From a bacterium (GTDB lineage Bacteria > Verrucomicrobiota > Verrucomicrobiia > Methylacidiphilales > Verrucolacustridaceae): 21,226 bases of DNA. Shown one piece after another: positions 6,839 through 14,990 of this stretch; the stretch's first letter is position 1, and each line of letters begins with the position of its first letter. Where the stretch lies: positions 1 to 21,226 of the forward strand of contig RFWS01000007.1 of NCBI GenBank assembly GCA_009921985.1. The letters are read 5' to 3'. The notes beneath the pieces were generated by a model that worked only from the letters and a program-made list of their open reading frames with translations, was not told the origin of the DNA and searched no databases. Made by a program: the position numbers and the translations under genes.

Positions 6839-8328
6839 CCCTTGGCCGTAATCGCCGCGGCGTAAGCTTCCCAGGGAACATCCCCGGCCGCATCCCGCGG
6901 ATTGCGCTCGAGCTCCGCGGAATCGGAGTCCACCCCGAAGATCCCGAACCGCGGGGCGTAGGTTCCCCATTCGTAATTATCGGTCAGCGACCAGTGGAAA
7001 TATCCGGCCAAAGGAAGCCCTTCGGCCCGTAACCGCTGCACCTCCCCCACGTGCTGCCGGATGAAGTAACTCCGGCTTTGGCGGTCCCCCCGGAGCTCGC
7101 AATTTTCACTTTCCCGGCCACACCTCCGCTCCGCCATCCCATTTTCCGCAATGATGATGGGGAGCTCCGGATATTCGGTGGCATATCGCTCCACGAAGAA
7201 CCGAAGGCCCCGCGGCAGGGCATGCCAGTCCCACCATTTGGTGGCCAACCCCTGGGTCAGCCATTCCCGCAAACTCAGGCGCCCCAACCTCAACTCTCCG
7301 AGGGTCGGAAGACGCACCGCATTACCCACAAACGGGTCGTAATAATCAAACGAGATAAAATCCAGATTCGGCTCGCCCGGCCTTTCACGAACCCGCTGCA
7401 CCAACCGCGAAAAGGTCGTCTCCCGCAGAAACCGGTGGCTTAGGGTGTTCTGGATCTGTTTGATCAACTCCCCTGCGGCTTCGGAAAAAAGGCTGTGCCG
7501 GGGAAAATCCATCGCCCGGTACGACCGGGTGAACTCGCGGGACCGCTCATTCAGGTAGGCAAGGATCGATTCCTTGCCGGAGGTCCGCCGGGCAGCCTCG
7601 AGCACGTCAAACAACATCTTATCCATCCAGTAAAGATCGCTGGCGAAGGTGTTAAACGAGAGCCGGGGCTGTCCCCACGAAGGATGCTCCGCATAGAGCT
7701 TGTGGACTTCCCGCCGAACCACCACATGCGCCTCCAGCATCGTCTGCAGCGCGCACAAAGCGGCCGCCCACCATGCCCTTCTTCCGGCCGGAAAGGCCCC
7801 CAAATTGTAGGTCGACGAGGAAAGCATGTTGGGCTCGTTCACCGTAATGAACCAGCGGGGCGGTTCGACCCCTCGCTCCTCCAAACGGCGATTCAACCCC
7901 ATCAGCATGCGCCGCACATAGCCGGAAAAGACCTCGGGGGTCTCCTCCTCCAACCATGGATCCAGCCCTAGCCAGCGCGGGGTGGTGAAATGTTGCAGGG
8001 TCACCAGTGGCTCCAGGTTTCTTTTCCGGAGGCTGGAAATCATCTCCGCGTAGCGATCCAACCCCGCCGGATCCAGTTCCTGCATTGCCCCCTCCGGTTG
8101 CAACCGTACCCACTCGATCCCCAGACGGTAGGCGGTCAGCCCCATCATTTCCGCCCGGTCAAAATCCTCCTCGTACCGGTTCCAAAAATCCACCGCCCGG
8201 CCGGATTTCTCGACCCGGCCGGAAGCCTCCCACTCATACCAGTTGTTCCGGGGCTGACCGTCCCCATTGTATCCGCCCTCGTGCTGGTAGGGGCTCGTGG
8301 AGACGCCCCAAAAAAAATTCCTGCTCAC
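6835..8328 (-). CDS. Glycoside hydrolase family 1 protein (beta-glycosidase-like)
   Basis: A 497-residue (beta/alpha)8-barrel enzyme of GH1. The N-terminus FFWGVSTSPYQHEGG (5-19) is the family start motif. The acid/base glutamate lies in TVNEPN (162-167, Glu165) and the nucleophile in IIAENG (Glu395); YFHWSLTDNYEW near the C-terminus is the substrate-site motif. No signal peptide is seen, so it should be cytoplasmic. The GTG start overlaps the TGA of the preceding glycosyltransferase gene (four-base overlap), so the two are translated together. GH1 enzymes usually hydrolyse beta-glucosides or beta-galactosides, but some, such as plant SFR2, transfer galactose between galactolipids. Given its partner, a lipid substrate is possible. 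The family is certain; the substrate is not. Confidence 0.92.
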   Translation of the reverse strand: MSRNFFWGVSTSPYQHEGGYNGDGQPRNNWYEWEASGRVEKSGRAVDFWNRYEEDFDRAEMMGLTAYRLGIEWVRLQPEGAMQELDPAGLDRYAEMISSLRKRNLEPLVTLQHFTTPRWLGLDPWLEEETPEVFSGYVRRMLMGLNRRLEERGVEPPRWFITVNEPNMLSSSTYNLGAFPAGRRAWWAAALCALQTMLEAHVVVRREVHKLYAEHPSWGQPRLSFNTFASDLYWMDKMLFDVLEAARRTSGKESILAYLNERSREFTRSYRAMDFPRHSLFSEAAGELIKQIQNTLSHRFLRETTFSRLVQRVRERPGEPNLDFISFDYYDPFVGNAVRLPTLGELRLGRLSLREWLTQGLATKWWDWHALPRGLRFFVERYATEYPELPIIIAENGMAERRCGRESENCELRGDRQSRSYFIRQHVGEVQRLRAEGLPLAGYFHWSLTDNYEWGTYAPRFGIFGVDSDSAELERNPRDAAGDVPWEAYAAAITAKG

Positions 8329-9524
8329 CGCTTTCGGACGCTTTCCGCCATCTGTTCCTGCTTTTCCTCGTCCACTTGGATCGGATCATGCTCCGGATCG
8401 GCCAGCAAAGTTCGCACCACGGTCTCCGCGGCGTCCGGCCGGCCCATTTTCCGGGCCGCCCCCTGCATCCCCTGCAACCGCTGCGGATCGGACAGGAGCC
8501 GATCCACCTTGTAACCGAGAATTGAAATTTCGTTACACTTGATCGCGGCGCCTTTCTCCAAAAGTTGGTCGCTGTTTCTTTCCTCCTGGCCGGGGATCGG
8601 GTCGTAAATGGCCATAGGCAGACCCGAGGCCATCGCCTCCGCCGATGTCATTCCCCCGGGCTTGCTGACCAGCAGATCCGCGGCCCCCATCCAGGATGGC
8701 ATGTCCTCGACATATCCCAATACCCGGAACTCCGCTTTGCCGACCTTGCCCCTCGCCAATTCCGCCTCCACCCGCTCCTTGGCATCCGGGTTCTTGCCGC
8801 AAATCACCGCCACCTGGGCCCGTTGGTTGATTTGGCGCAACGACCTCACCACCTGCTCCGCCGGATTCACGCCCAGGGCCCCGGCTGAAACCAAAATAAC
8901 CGGAAGATCGGTCCGAAGTTTCAACTGCTTCCGCAAGGTCGGCTTGTCCCTGTTTTTCCCAAAAGCCGGATCCACCGGGATTCCGCTCACCGTGATCCGC
9001 TCCGACGGCAAGCCCAACTGGCTCAGGTAGGCCTTGGCCTCGTCCAAAGCCACAAAGTAACGGTGGAAGGCCCGTGAGAGCCACATGGCGTGAAAATCGA
9101 AATCCGTCACCACGATGGAAAGCTTGGCCCGGATTTTCTTTTTGGTGATCAGGTGCGAAATGATTTCCGCCGGCATGAAGTGGGTGCAGATCGTAATGTC
9201 AGGCTGTAGATCGGAAAGAAGGCGGATCAGCGGGCCGGTATTCAACCGGTCCAAGAGGAACCGCATCCGGTCGGTTTTCCAGGGCTCATCACTTTTTTCG
9301 TACCACCACCCCAGAAGGGTCGGGGCATCCTCCACCAGTTTGATGTAGAGCTTGGAGTAGAAGTCGCGGAACAGCTTGTTCGTGAAGGCGAGCGCATCGA
9401 CATGCGCGACTTGGTCGATGCCGGGACTGTTCCGGCACACCTTTTCCAGGGCGGCCGCCGCCCGCAGATGCCCGGTTCCCGCGCTGGTGGAAAGAATGAG
9501 GACCTTGTGACGCTTCTGAAGCAT
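8325..9524 (-). CDS. Glycosyltransferase of the MGDG synthase / GT28 type (probable glycolipid synthase)
   Basis: A 399-residue GT-B fold protein. The N-terminal domain has the loop SAGTGHLRAAAALEK (14-28), which resembles MGDG synthases and UgtP (consensus GGGH...A). It also has the CTHFMPAEIISHL and VVTDFDFHAMWL segments typical of that domain. The C-terminal half has the nucleotide-sugar motif SKPGGMTSAEAMASGLP (287-303) followed by PGQEERNSDQLLEKGAA. Such enzymes transfer glucose or galactose from UDP-sugars to diacylglycerol at the membrane face; MurG is a more distant relative. The ATG at 9522-9524 was preferred over an in-frame TTG at 9557 because the family motif KVLILS begins seven residues later. 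mutS lies 50 bp upstream and the GH1 gene overlaps downstream. The sugar and the acceptor cannot be read from the sequence. Confidence 0.85.
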   Translation of the reverse strand: MLQKRHKVLILSTSAGTGHLRAAAALEKVCRNSPGIDQVAHVDALAFTNKLFRDFYSKLYIKLVEDAPTLLGWWYEKSDEPWKTDRMRFLLDRLNTGPLIRLLSDLQPDITICTHFMPAEIISHLITKKKIRAKLSIVVTDFDFHAMWLSRAFHRYFVALDEAKAYLSQLGLPSERITVSGIPVDPAFGKNRDKPTLRKQLKLRTDLPVILVSAGALGVNPAEQVVRSLRQINQRAQVAVICGKNPDAKERVEAELARGKVGKAEFRVLGYVEDMPSWMGAADLLVSKPGGMTSAEAMASGLPMAIYDPIPGQEERNSDQLLEKGAAIKCNEISILGYKVDRLLSDPQRLQGMQGAARKMGRPDAAETVVRTLLADPEHDPIQVDEEKQEQMAESVRKR

Positions 9525-9574
9525 GCCCCCAAGCTTATCGCCTTCCTGGAACGGCAAAATCCAGAAAAGATCCC

Positions 9575-12070
9575 TCAGGCAAAGAGATCGAGCTCGTCCC
9601 GTTTGGACGATTCCTTCGTGCGGGCGCCTTTCGGCCGGATCCGGGCCGGTTTCCCCGCCGCATTAAGCTCACCGGCCTCGAGCCCTTTCAGAATCTCCTC
9701 CGCCCGTTGCAAAACTTCCCCAGGCAGACCGGCAAGTCTTGCCACTTGGATGCCGTAACTACGGTCCGCCCCTCCCTCCACAATCCGGCGCAAAAACACC
9801 ACCCGGTCTTTCTCCTCCCGCACATCGACGCGATAATTCCGCACGCCCGGCCGGGTCAGGGAGAGTTCCGTGAGCTCGTGATAATGAGTCGCGAACAGGG
9901 TCTTCGCCCGGACCTTGTCATGCAGATGCTCCCCCACCGCCCAGGCAATGCTCAGTCCATCGAGTGTGCTCGTACCCCGGCCGATCTCATCCAGGATGAC
10001 CAAACTCTCCTCGGTCGCGTTGTGCAGGATCAAAGCCGTCTCGTTCATCTCCACCAAAAACGTGCTTTGCCCCCGGGCCAAATCATCCCCCGCCCCGATT
10101 CGGGTGAAGATCCGGTCCAACACCGGTAACTCCGCCGCCGCCGCCGGCACAAACGATCCGACCTGGCTGAGCAGGCAGATCAGGGCGGCCTGACGAAGGT
10201 AGGTGCTTTTTCCCGCCATATTCGGCCCGGTCAAAACCATCAGGGTTCCGGCCTCCCCCCCCATTCGGAGATCATTCGGCACAAACGGTTCGGCTCCTCC
10301 GGCCAGGATCTGCTCCACCACCGGATGCCTTCCTTCCCGGATCCGGATCTCCCCGTCGCTTCTCAAGTTGGGCCGGACATAGTTCCAGCGTCGCGCGGTG
10401 GAAGCCAAACCGGCCAAGGCATCCAGGGCACCGATCGCCCCCGCGGTGTTTTGCAGGGCCGGCGTGCGCTCCAAAACCTTCTCCCGCAAGGCGGCAAAAA
10501 GTTCCAGCTCGCGGGCCACCGCTTTTTCTTCCGCCCCGAGAATCTTCGCCTCCATCTCCTTCAGTTCCCTCGTCACGAAACGCTCCGCCTGGGCCAACGT
10601 CTGCTTCCGCTCATACCCGTTGGGAATCCTGTCGAGATACGACTTGGTGATCTCAATTCCATATCCAAACACCTGGTTAAACCGGATCTTCAGGCTCTTG
10701 ATTCCCGTTCTCTCGATCTCCCGCGCCTGCAGATCCGTGATCCAGGTCCTACCCTCGCGCATCGCCTTGCGATGCTCATCCAATCCGGTGTCATACCCAT
10801 CCCGGATCATCCCGCCTTCCCGGGTAATGGCCGGCGGTTCGTCCGCGATTCCCCGGGCCAACTCCCCCGCCAGCTCCGGCTCCAGCAGGATCGCCTCCGC
10901 CAATTCACGGTTCACGTGGCCCCGGACGTTCCGGGCCAGTTGCTGCACCTGCGGGAGGGCCTCCAGCGTCAGACGAAGGGCCAGCAGATCCCGCGCCGAT
11001 CCGCTTGGGCTGGAAAGACGCCCGATCAACCGGGCCAAATCCCTCACTTCCTTCAGGGCCTCGCGGAATTCATCCAACACTCCGGCATCCTCGAGGAATC
11101 CCGCCACGGCCTCATGCCGACCCCGGATCGCCTCCGCTCTCCGCAACGGTTGCTGGATCCAGTTTCGTAGTTCCCGTCCGCCCATGGCCGTGACGGTCTG
11201 ATCCACCGCACGGATCAGGCTGGTGTCGATTCCCGTCCCCGCCGGGGCCAGCAGTTCCAGATTCCGCTGGGTGGCGGCATCCAAACGCAGACAATCCTCG
11301 GGCCGGAAAGGTTTGGGCGGTTGGAGATGACGTCCGGCTCCCTTGAGGGTTTCGGTCAGGTAACGCACCAGCGCGCCCGCGGCACCCACGGCGGGCCCCA
11401 GCCCGCGGCATCCGAAGCCGTCAAGGCTCTGCACCCGGTAGTGGTCGCAAAGGGTCCGGCGTGCCGTGTCCTCCTCAAAAGTCCAATCCGGCAGCCGGGT
11501 GACCGTCACCGTGCGATCCACCCACTCCCCGGCTGTTGTCTCCTCTTCGTCCAACAAAAGCTCGGCCGGTTGGGCCCGCCGGATCTCCTCACGACAGGAA
11601 CTCTCATCCGTCGGCTCCGCCAGGCGGAAATCCCCCGTTGTTGCATCCAGCAGGGCGAATCCCCAAACCCCGCTCTTCCCCTCACCCCGCCAAGCCGCCG
11701 CCAGCCAGCGAGGCAGTTTGGGCTCGGACAACTCCACGCCAACCGCGCAGCCGGGACTGAGAATCCGGCTGATCGCCCGCTCCACCATCTGCCCGGGCCG
11801 CGGTTCGCTCACCTGGTCGCAAATCGCCACGCGGCGCCCCGCCTGGAGAAGTTTGGTGATGTAGCCCTCCGAGGCGTGAAACGGTAGGCCGCACATCGGC
11901 ACACCGTTCCGCTTGGTCAGGGTGAGATTCAGGAGCCTGGATCCCTCCTCCGCATCACCGAAAAACAGCTCGTAGAAGTCCCCCAGGCGGAAAAGAAGCA
12001 GGGCATCCCTGGGAATCTGTGCACGTAGCCCGTGGTACTGCTTCATCATGGGCGTCGTTCCTTCGGCCAT
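9575..12070 (-). CDS. mutS: DNA mismatch repair protein MutS
   Basis: An 831-residue mismatch-recognition ATPase. The mismatch-wedge FYE motif is at residues 32-34 (GDFYELF). The connector, lever and clamp regions follow. The ABC-type ATPase has Walker A GPNMAGKS (615-622), a signature-like region DDLARGQSTFLVEM, Walker B LVILDE (690-695) and ATHYHELTEL. The length is close to E. coli MutS (853). The protein ends KRDELDLFA; ELDLF near the C-terminus resembles the QL[SD]LF clamp-binding pentapeptide and could be a beta-clamp contact. The ATG follows a purine-rich stretch ending AAAGG that could act as a ribosome binding site. It heads the minus-strand group with the glycosyltransferase and GH1 genes, although their functions look unrelated. 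Confidence 0.97.
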   Translation of the reverse strand: MAEGTTPMMKQYHGLRAQIPRDALLLFRLGDFYELFFGDAEEGSRLLNLTLTKRNGVPMCGLPFHASEGYITKLLQAGRRVAICDQVSEPRPGQMVERAISRILSPGCAVGVELSEPKLPRWLAAAWRGEGKSGVWGFALLDATTGDFRLAEPTDESSCREEIRRAQPAELLLDEEETTAGEWVDRTVTVTRLPDWTFEEDTARRTLCDHYRVQSLDGFGCRGLGPAVGAAGALVRYLTETLKGAGRHLQPPKPFRPEDCLRLDAATQRNLELLAPAGTGIDTSLIRAVDQTVTAMGGRELRNWIQQPLRRAEAIRGRHEAVAGFLEDAGVLDEFREALKEVRDLARLIGRLSSPSGSARDLLALRLTLEALPQVQQLARNVRGHVNRELAEAILLEPELAGELARGIADEPPAITREGGMIRDGYDTGLDEHRKAMREGRTWITDLQAREIERTGIKSLKIRFNQVFGYGIEITKSYLDRIPNGYERKQTLAQAERFVTRELKEMEAKILGAEEKAVARELELFAALREKVLERTPALQNTAGAIGALDALAGLASTARRWNYVRPNLRSDGEIRIREGRHPVVEQILAGGAEPFVPNDLRMGGEAGTLMVLTGPNMAGKSTYLRQAALICLLSQVGSFVPAAAAELPVLDRIFTRIGAGDDLARGQSTFLVEMNETALILHNATEESLVILDEIGRGTSTLDGLSIAWAVGEHLHDKVRAKTLFATHYHELTELSLTRPGVRNYRVDVREEKDRVVFLRRIVEGGADRSYGIQVARLAGLPGEVLQRAEEILKGLEAGELNAAGKPARIRPKGARTKESSKRDELDLFA

Positions 12071-12378
12071 CCTTTCTTTCTCCCCTGATCTCCCAAGCTT
12101 CTCAATCTCCGACCTTCCGCCATGTGGATATCCAAGGAATGTTCAGCTCCTTTCCTGATTCGCGATCAACGAAAAGGCTTCTCCGAAGGTGGAATGCCAA
12201 AACCAATCCCTACTTCTTGGCGGATGCACCCACTCTCCACACTCCCGGAAAGCCGGCGGAAAAATAGGACTCGTCAGCCCGGTCGATTGCCCCCGCGCCC
12301 AGGTTGCCCAACGGATAACGGGGGTTTTTTTTGACGAAAAAAGTCTGCGCCGAGCGGCTCTGGGCGATCGAGGTGGCC
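12071..12378. other. Gene-free stretch between mutS and the LuxR-type regulator
   Basis: About 308 bp with no convincing coding sequence; the short frames across it do not resemble proteins and shift between strands. The left part should contain the mutS promoter (minus strand), but I find no clear hexamer pair. CTTC-TCC-GAAG (about 12178-12188) could form a small hairpin. The right part contains a plus-strand intrinsic terminator (12290-12332) and, just after it, T8-GACG-A6 (12325-12342), an A/T-only inverted repeat. No plus-strand gene upstream explains the terminator. Downstream of the minus-strand regulator there is a weak GCC-GCTC-GGC hairpin followed by a T6 run that might end its transcript. 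Confidence 0.5.
12290..12332 (+). terminator. Intrinsic terminator with no obvious upstream plus-strand gene
   Basis: CCCCCG (12290-12295) is complementary to CGGGGG (12319-12324), and eight T residues follow immediately (12325-12332). The 23-nt loop contains GTTG-CC-CAAC, which may pair further. The U-tract lies on the plus-strand transcript only, so the signal points rightward, although both neighbouring genes are on the minus strand. It may end an untranslated RNA arising upstream of mutS or stop antisense transcription into the regulator gene. The stem is short with a long loop, so its strength is uncertain. Confidence 0.5.
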
Positions 12379-13011
12379 CTAACGAATCCTTGTAAAACCC
12401 ATCGCTCCGGCCAGCTGGGTGGCGCGGACAATGCCCAGCTTGCGATAGACCGACTTGCGTTGATTTTTGACGGTACCTTCGGAGGTTCCCAGGGCCGAAG
12501 CCACCTGCTTGGCGGAAAAGCCTTTGACCAGCATGCGGGCAACCTCGGTTTCCCTACGACTGAGTCTCGCAAGGCCCTTGCCGTGGCCATTGTTCAGGTG
12601 TTGACGCACGTTGGAGGTCTCCGTTGCGATTCCGTTTTGAAGATTTTCCAGGCACTGGTTCCACTCTGCCATCCCATCCCGCAGATCCAGAATTCCGGAC
12701 ACCCCGCTTTTCCGGCACCAAAAAATTGTGGCGGAATCCAGGCGCTCCCCGTAAACGGCATGGCGATGCCCATTCGCGTGAGTGGTTTTTTTTAAATACA
12801 GGCGGCCGGGCAAAAGATGGCTGGCACACAACACCAGATCCCTTTCTTCCGCATTTTCCTCCAATGCATCCGGAGAATCAAAAAAGGTCACCCGATGGCC
12901 GTTTTTCTCCTCCAACCAATGCCGCAAGAGAAGGCGGTAAAGTTCCCGATCCTCCAAAATGAAGGTCTTTATTTGGCGGGAATCAGAGGTAGGGTCTCTG
13001 GAAATGCTCAT
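12379..13011 (-). CDS. LuxR/GerE-family regulator with a degenerate receiver domain
   Basis: A 210-residue protein built like a NarL/FixJ response regulator. The C-terminal GerE helix-turn-helix is clear at about 149-205: LSRRETEVARMLVKGFSAKQ, then VASALGTSEGTVKNQ and VYRKLGI. The N-terminal 120 residues fit a receiver fold: the first strand and acidic residues ILED (18-21) are kept, but the phosphoacceptor strand reads DLVLCASHLLPG (58-69), with Ala where the Asp should be. The conserved Lys context (GILDLRDG) is also altered. It therefore probably cannot be phosphorylated in the usual way. The ATG at 13009-13011 (AAGGG just before it) was chosen over an upstream in-frame start because the N-terminal extension has no homology and crosses the intergenic repeats. 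It is divergent from the sensor kinase gene. Confidence 0.8.
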   Translation of the reverse strand: MSISRDPTSDSRQIKTFILEDRELYRLLLRHWLEEKNGHRVTFFDSPDALEENAEERDLVLCASHLLPGRLYLKKTTHANGHRHAVYGERLDSATIFWCRKSGVSGILDLRDGMAEWNQCLENLQNGIATETSNVRQHLNNGHGKGLARLSRRETEVARMLVKGFSAKQVASALGTSEGTVKNQRKSVYRKLGIVRATQLAGAMGFTRIR

Positions 13012-13031
13012 CCCTTGTTTTTTAACGATTA

Positions 13032-14990
13032 ATGGATCCCTGTGATGAAATTTGTGACGAAACCGCGTCTTTTTGTGATAAAGGGGGCATCTCAACACTG
13101 AAATTCCCCTTTTTCATTCGAGCCAGAGACGGGGATTTCACCTCAACCGGTTTCCCATGGGTAGGAATCGCCGCGACGGCTTTTGTCCAGATTATCCTGG
13201 GTTACTTTACCCTGTTCATTCAGTCGATTTATCCCGTTTGGTCTTCCCCTTTCTGGCCGGCTTCCGGGGCGGCCTTGGCTTCAGTCCTTCTGGGGGGACC
13301 AAGAATGCTTCTCGGCGTTTATCTGGGACTCTGCGTTTTGGGCCTGAAATTTTTCTGGGGCCCGTACCCGCTTTGGATGGCTTTTTTGGTGCCCTGCGGA
13401 AACATCGCGGAAACCACGATCGCCTACTTTTGTTTCCGTCATTTTACCCCGAGGCTCGACCCATCCTTTTGTAATATCCGGCAACTGGCGACTTTTGTCC
13501 TGCTTTGCCCTTGGATTCCAGCCCTCACCAGCGCCCTCAGCATCCAGCTTCTTTTACAGGCCTTAGGTACTGTGCCGGCAGAACGTTTTTACAGTGAAGT
13601 GGCGGTCTACTCGTTGGGTAACGCCACGGGCATTCTTTTGGTCACCCCCCTGATCACCGTCTGGAGGGACATTCGGTCCTTTCCATGGAAATCCCCCCTG
13701 GGGTACCAGATTCTGGCGGTTCTGTTGGTGAGCCTATTGGGGATCTTTCTTTATTCGGATCTGACCCCTGCCTGGTGCCGTTTGCTGGCCGTCGCCACAA
13801 TTCCCTTTGCTATTTGGGGCGTCTGGGTGACAGGCATTCGCGGGGCCACCTTGGTCTGCTTGTTGGGCTCCATTTCCTATTTCGCTTTCAATGTCCCAGG
13901 TTCCCACCCGCTCACTCAACTCCTGGAGATCAAACAAAAGACCGCAGACCTCCAATTCGCCATAAGCAAGCAAGTGGGCACCCAGCGGGGCTCGGAAATC
14001 TCCCCACGTCTGGCCCGGGAAATCTCCGATCAAATCGGGCTCCTGACCGTCATCTGCATAACGATTCTTCCTCTGGGGGTGGCGGCGGATGAGCTCCGGA
14101 AAAGGGCCAGTCGGGACCGAATGGCCATGGCCGCCTTGTCCTCCAGCTTCTGGACCTGGACGCCGGAAGCAGGCAACCAAATTGAGAATCCGGATCTCGC
14201 CCGCCTTTTTCTTCCCTGGGCCAAGCTGTTTTCTCCAGACCGATCAAGAGGCAGCCTAAAAATTTACCCGGTCGACCCGAAAATGCCGGTCTATCTTTCC
14301 CACTGGACCATTCAGGAAACCGATGGCTCCGGTCAGCCTCGGCAGGTTTTTGGAGTCCTCCAGAATTTTGCCATGGAGGAGGAGCGGGACGCCGCGGTGG
14401 CCCAGGCTCGGTTGGCCGAACTAGAACTGCAGACGCTGCGCTCCCATCTAAACCCGCATCTTTTGTTCAACTGCCTGACCGGGCTTCGCGGGCTGATCGC
14501 CGAAAATCCGGAACGAGCACGGGAGTTTTCCGGAAACCTCGCCCGTTTTCTCCGGTCGGTGGTGGATGCGGAAAAGGAAAAAACCATCCCCCTCCGGGTT
14601 GAACTGGCCATTTGCGAGGATTTCGTCCGATTGGAGGAAATGCGGGGCCGGCCGACTTCCCTCCAGGTCCGGTTGGCGCCTCAGGACGGCGATGTGGCCA
14701 TCCCCCCCCTCACCCTGGTCACCCTGTTGGAAAATGCCGCCAAACATGGGCGCAGGGATTCCCAAAAGCCCCTGCCCGTGGAAGTCAGTTCCGACCGACC
14801 GGATCGTGGTCACGTGCGCCTGCGGATCAGCCAACCGGGAACTCTGACCCGGGCGGATGATCAAAAGAATCATGCCGGTTTGGATCTCATCCGCCGCCAA
14901 ATCGGCATGATTTACGGAGACCAAGCCAGCGTGAAGCTGATGGAAATAACCCCGGGCACCGTCGCGGCCGAATTGATTCTGCCGGCATGA
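13032..14990 (+). CDS. Membrane sensor histidine kinase, MASE1 sensor plus LytS/YehU-type kinase domain
   Basis: Up to 652 residues. Residues about 40-350 contain seven or eight hydrophobic segments with the GVYLG, PCGNIAET and LGNATGILLVTPLI patterns of MASE1 integral-membrane sensors. A weakly conserved, possibly PAS-like segment follows (about 370-450). The kinase core belongs to the His_kinase family: SHLNPHLLFN with phospho-acceptor His476, and the ATPase N-box LLENAAKH (Asn568). The gene overlaps the downstream response regulator by ATGA. The start is uncertain. The ATG at 13032 gives 22 odd Cys/Asp-rich residues encoded by three TGTGA-type repeats. An AGGGGG (13082-13087) lies 10 nt before an in-frame CTG at 13098, so translation may begin there. 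The signal sensed is unknown. Confidence 0.85.
   Translation: MDPCDEICDETASFCDKGGISTLKFPFFIRARDGDFTSTGFPWVGIAATAFVQIILGYFTLFIQSIYPVWSSPFWPASGAALASVLLGGPRMLLGVYLGLCVLGLKFFWGPYPLWMAFLVPCGNIAETTIAYFCFRHFTPRLDPSFCNIRQLATFVLLCPWIPALTSALSIQLLLQALGTVPAERFYSEVAVYSLGNATGILLVTPLITVWRDIRSFPWKSPLGYQILAVLLVSLLGIFLYSDLTPAWCRLLAVATIPFAIWGVWVTGIRGATLVCLLGSISYFAFNVPGSHPLTQLLEIKQKTADLQFAISKQVGTQRGSEISPRLAREISDQIGLLTVICITILPLGVAADELRKRASRDRMAMAALSSSFWTWTPEAGNQIENPDLARLFLPWAKLFSPDRSRGSLKIYPVDPKMPVYLSHWTIQETDGSGQPRQVFGVLQNFAMEEERDAAVAQARLAELELQTLRSHLNPHLLFNCLTGLRGLIAENPERAREFSGNLARFLRSVVDAEKEKTIPLRVELAICEDFVRLEEMRGRPTSLQVRLAPQDGDVAIPPLTLVTLLENAAKHGRRDSQKPLPVEVSSDRPDRGHVRLRISQPGTLTRADDQKNHAGLDLIRRQIGMIYGDQASVKLMEITPGTVAAELILPA
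13041..13083. repeat. Three TGTGAYGAAA-like direct repeats (candidate operator)
   Basis: TGTGATGAAA (13041-13050), TGTGACGAAA (13053-13062) and TGTGATAAAG (13074-13083) are nearly identical decamers with start-to-start distances of 12 and 21 bp. LytTR-domain regulators are known to bind paired direct repeats about two helical turns apart, which the 21-bp spacing matches. The sites lie between the divergent LuxR-type gene and the kinase, inside the annotated first codons of the kinase. They would be well placed for autoregulation by the LytTR protein encoded at 14987-15733, but that link is inference. Confidence 0.5.

Noticed and set aside
12019..12334. Short plus-strand frames (82 and 70 residues) upstream of the orphan terminator
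   Set aside because: No ribosome binding site, no domain and biased composition; if the region is transcribed it is more likely non-coding.
12210..12590. 126-residue minus-strand frame spanning the end of the LuxR-type gene, considered as a frameshifted C-terminus
   Set aside because: The GerE domain is complete and ends normally at 12379; the other frame is Arg/Ser/Pro-rich and matches nothing.
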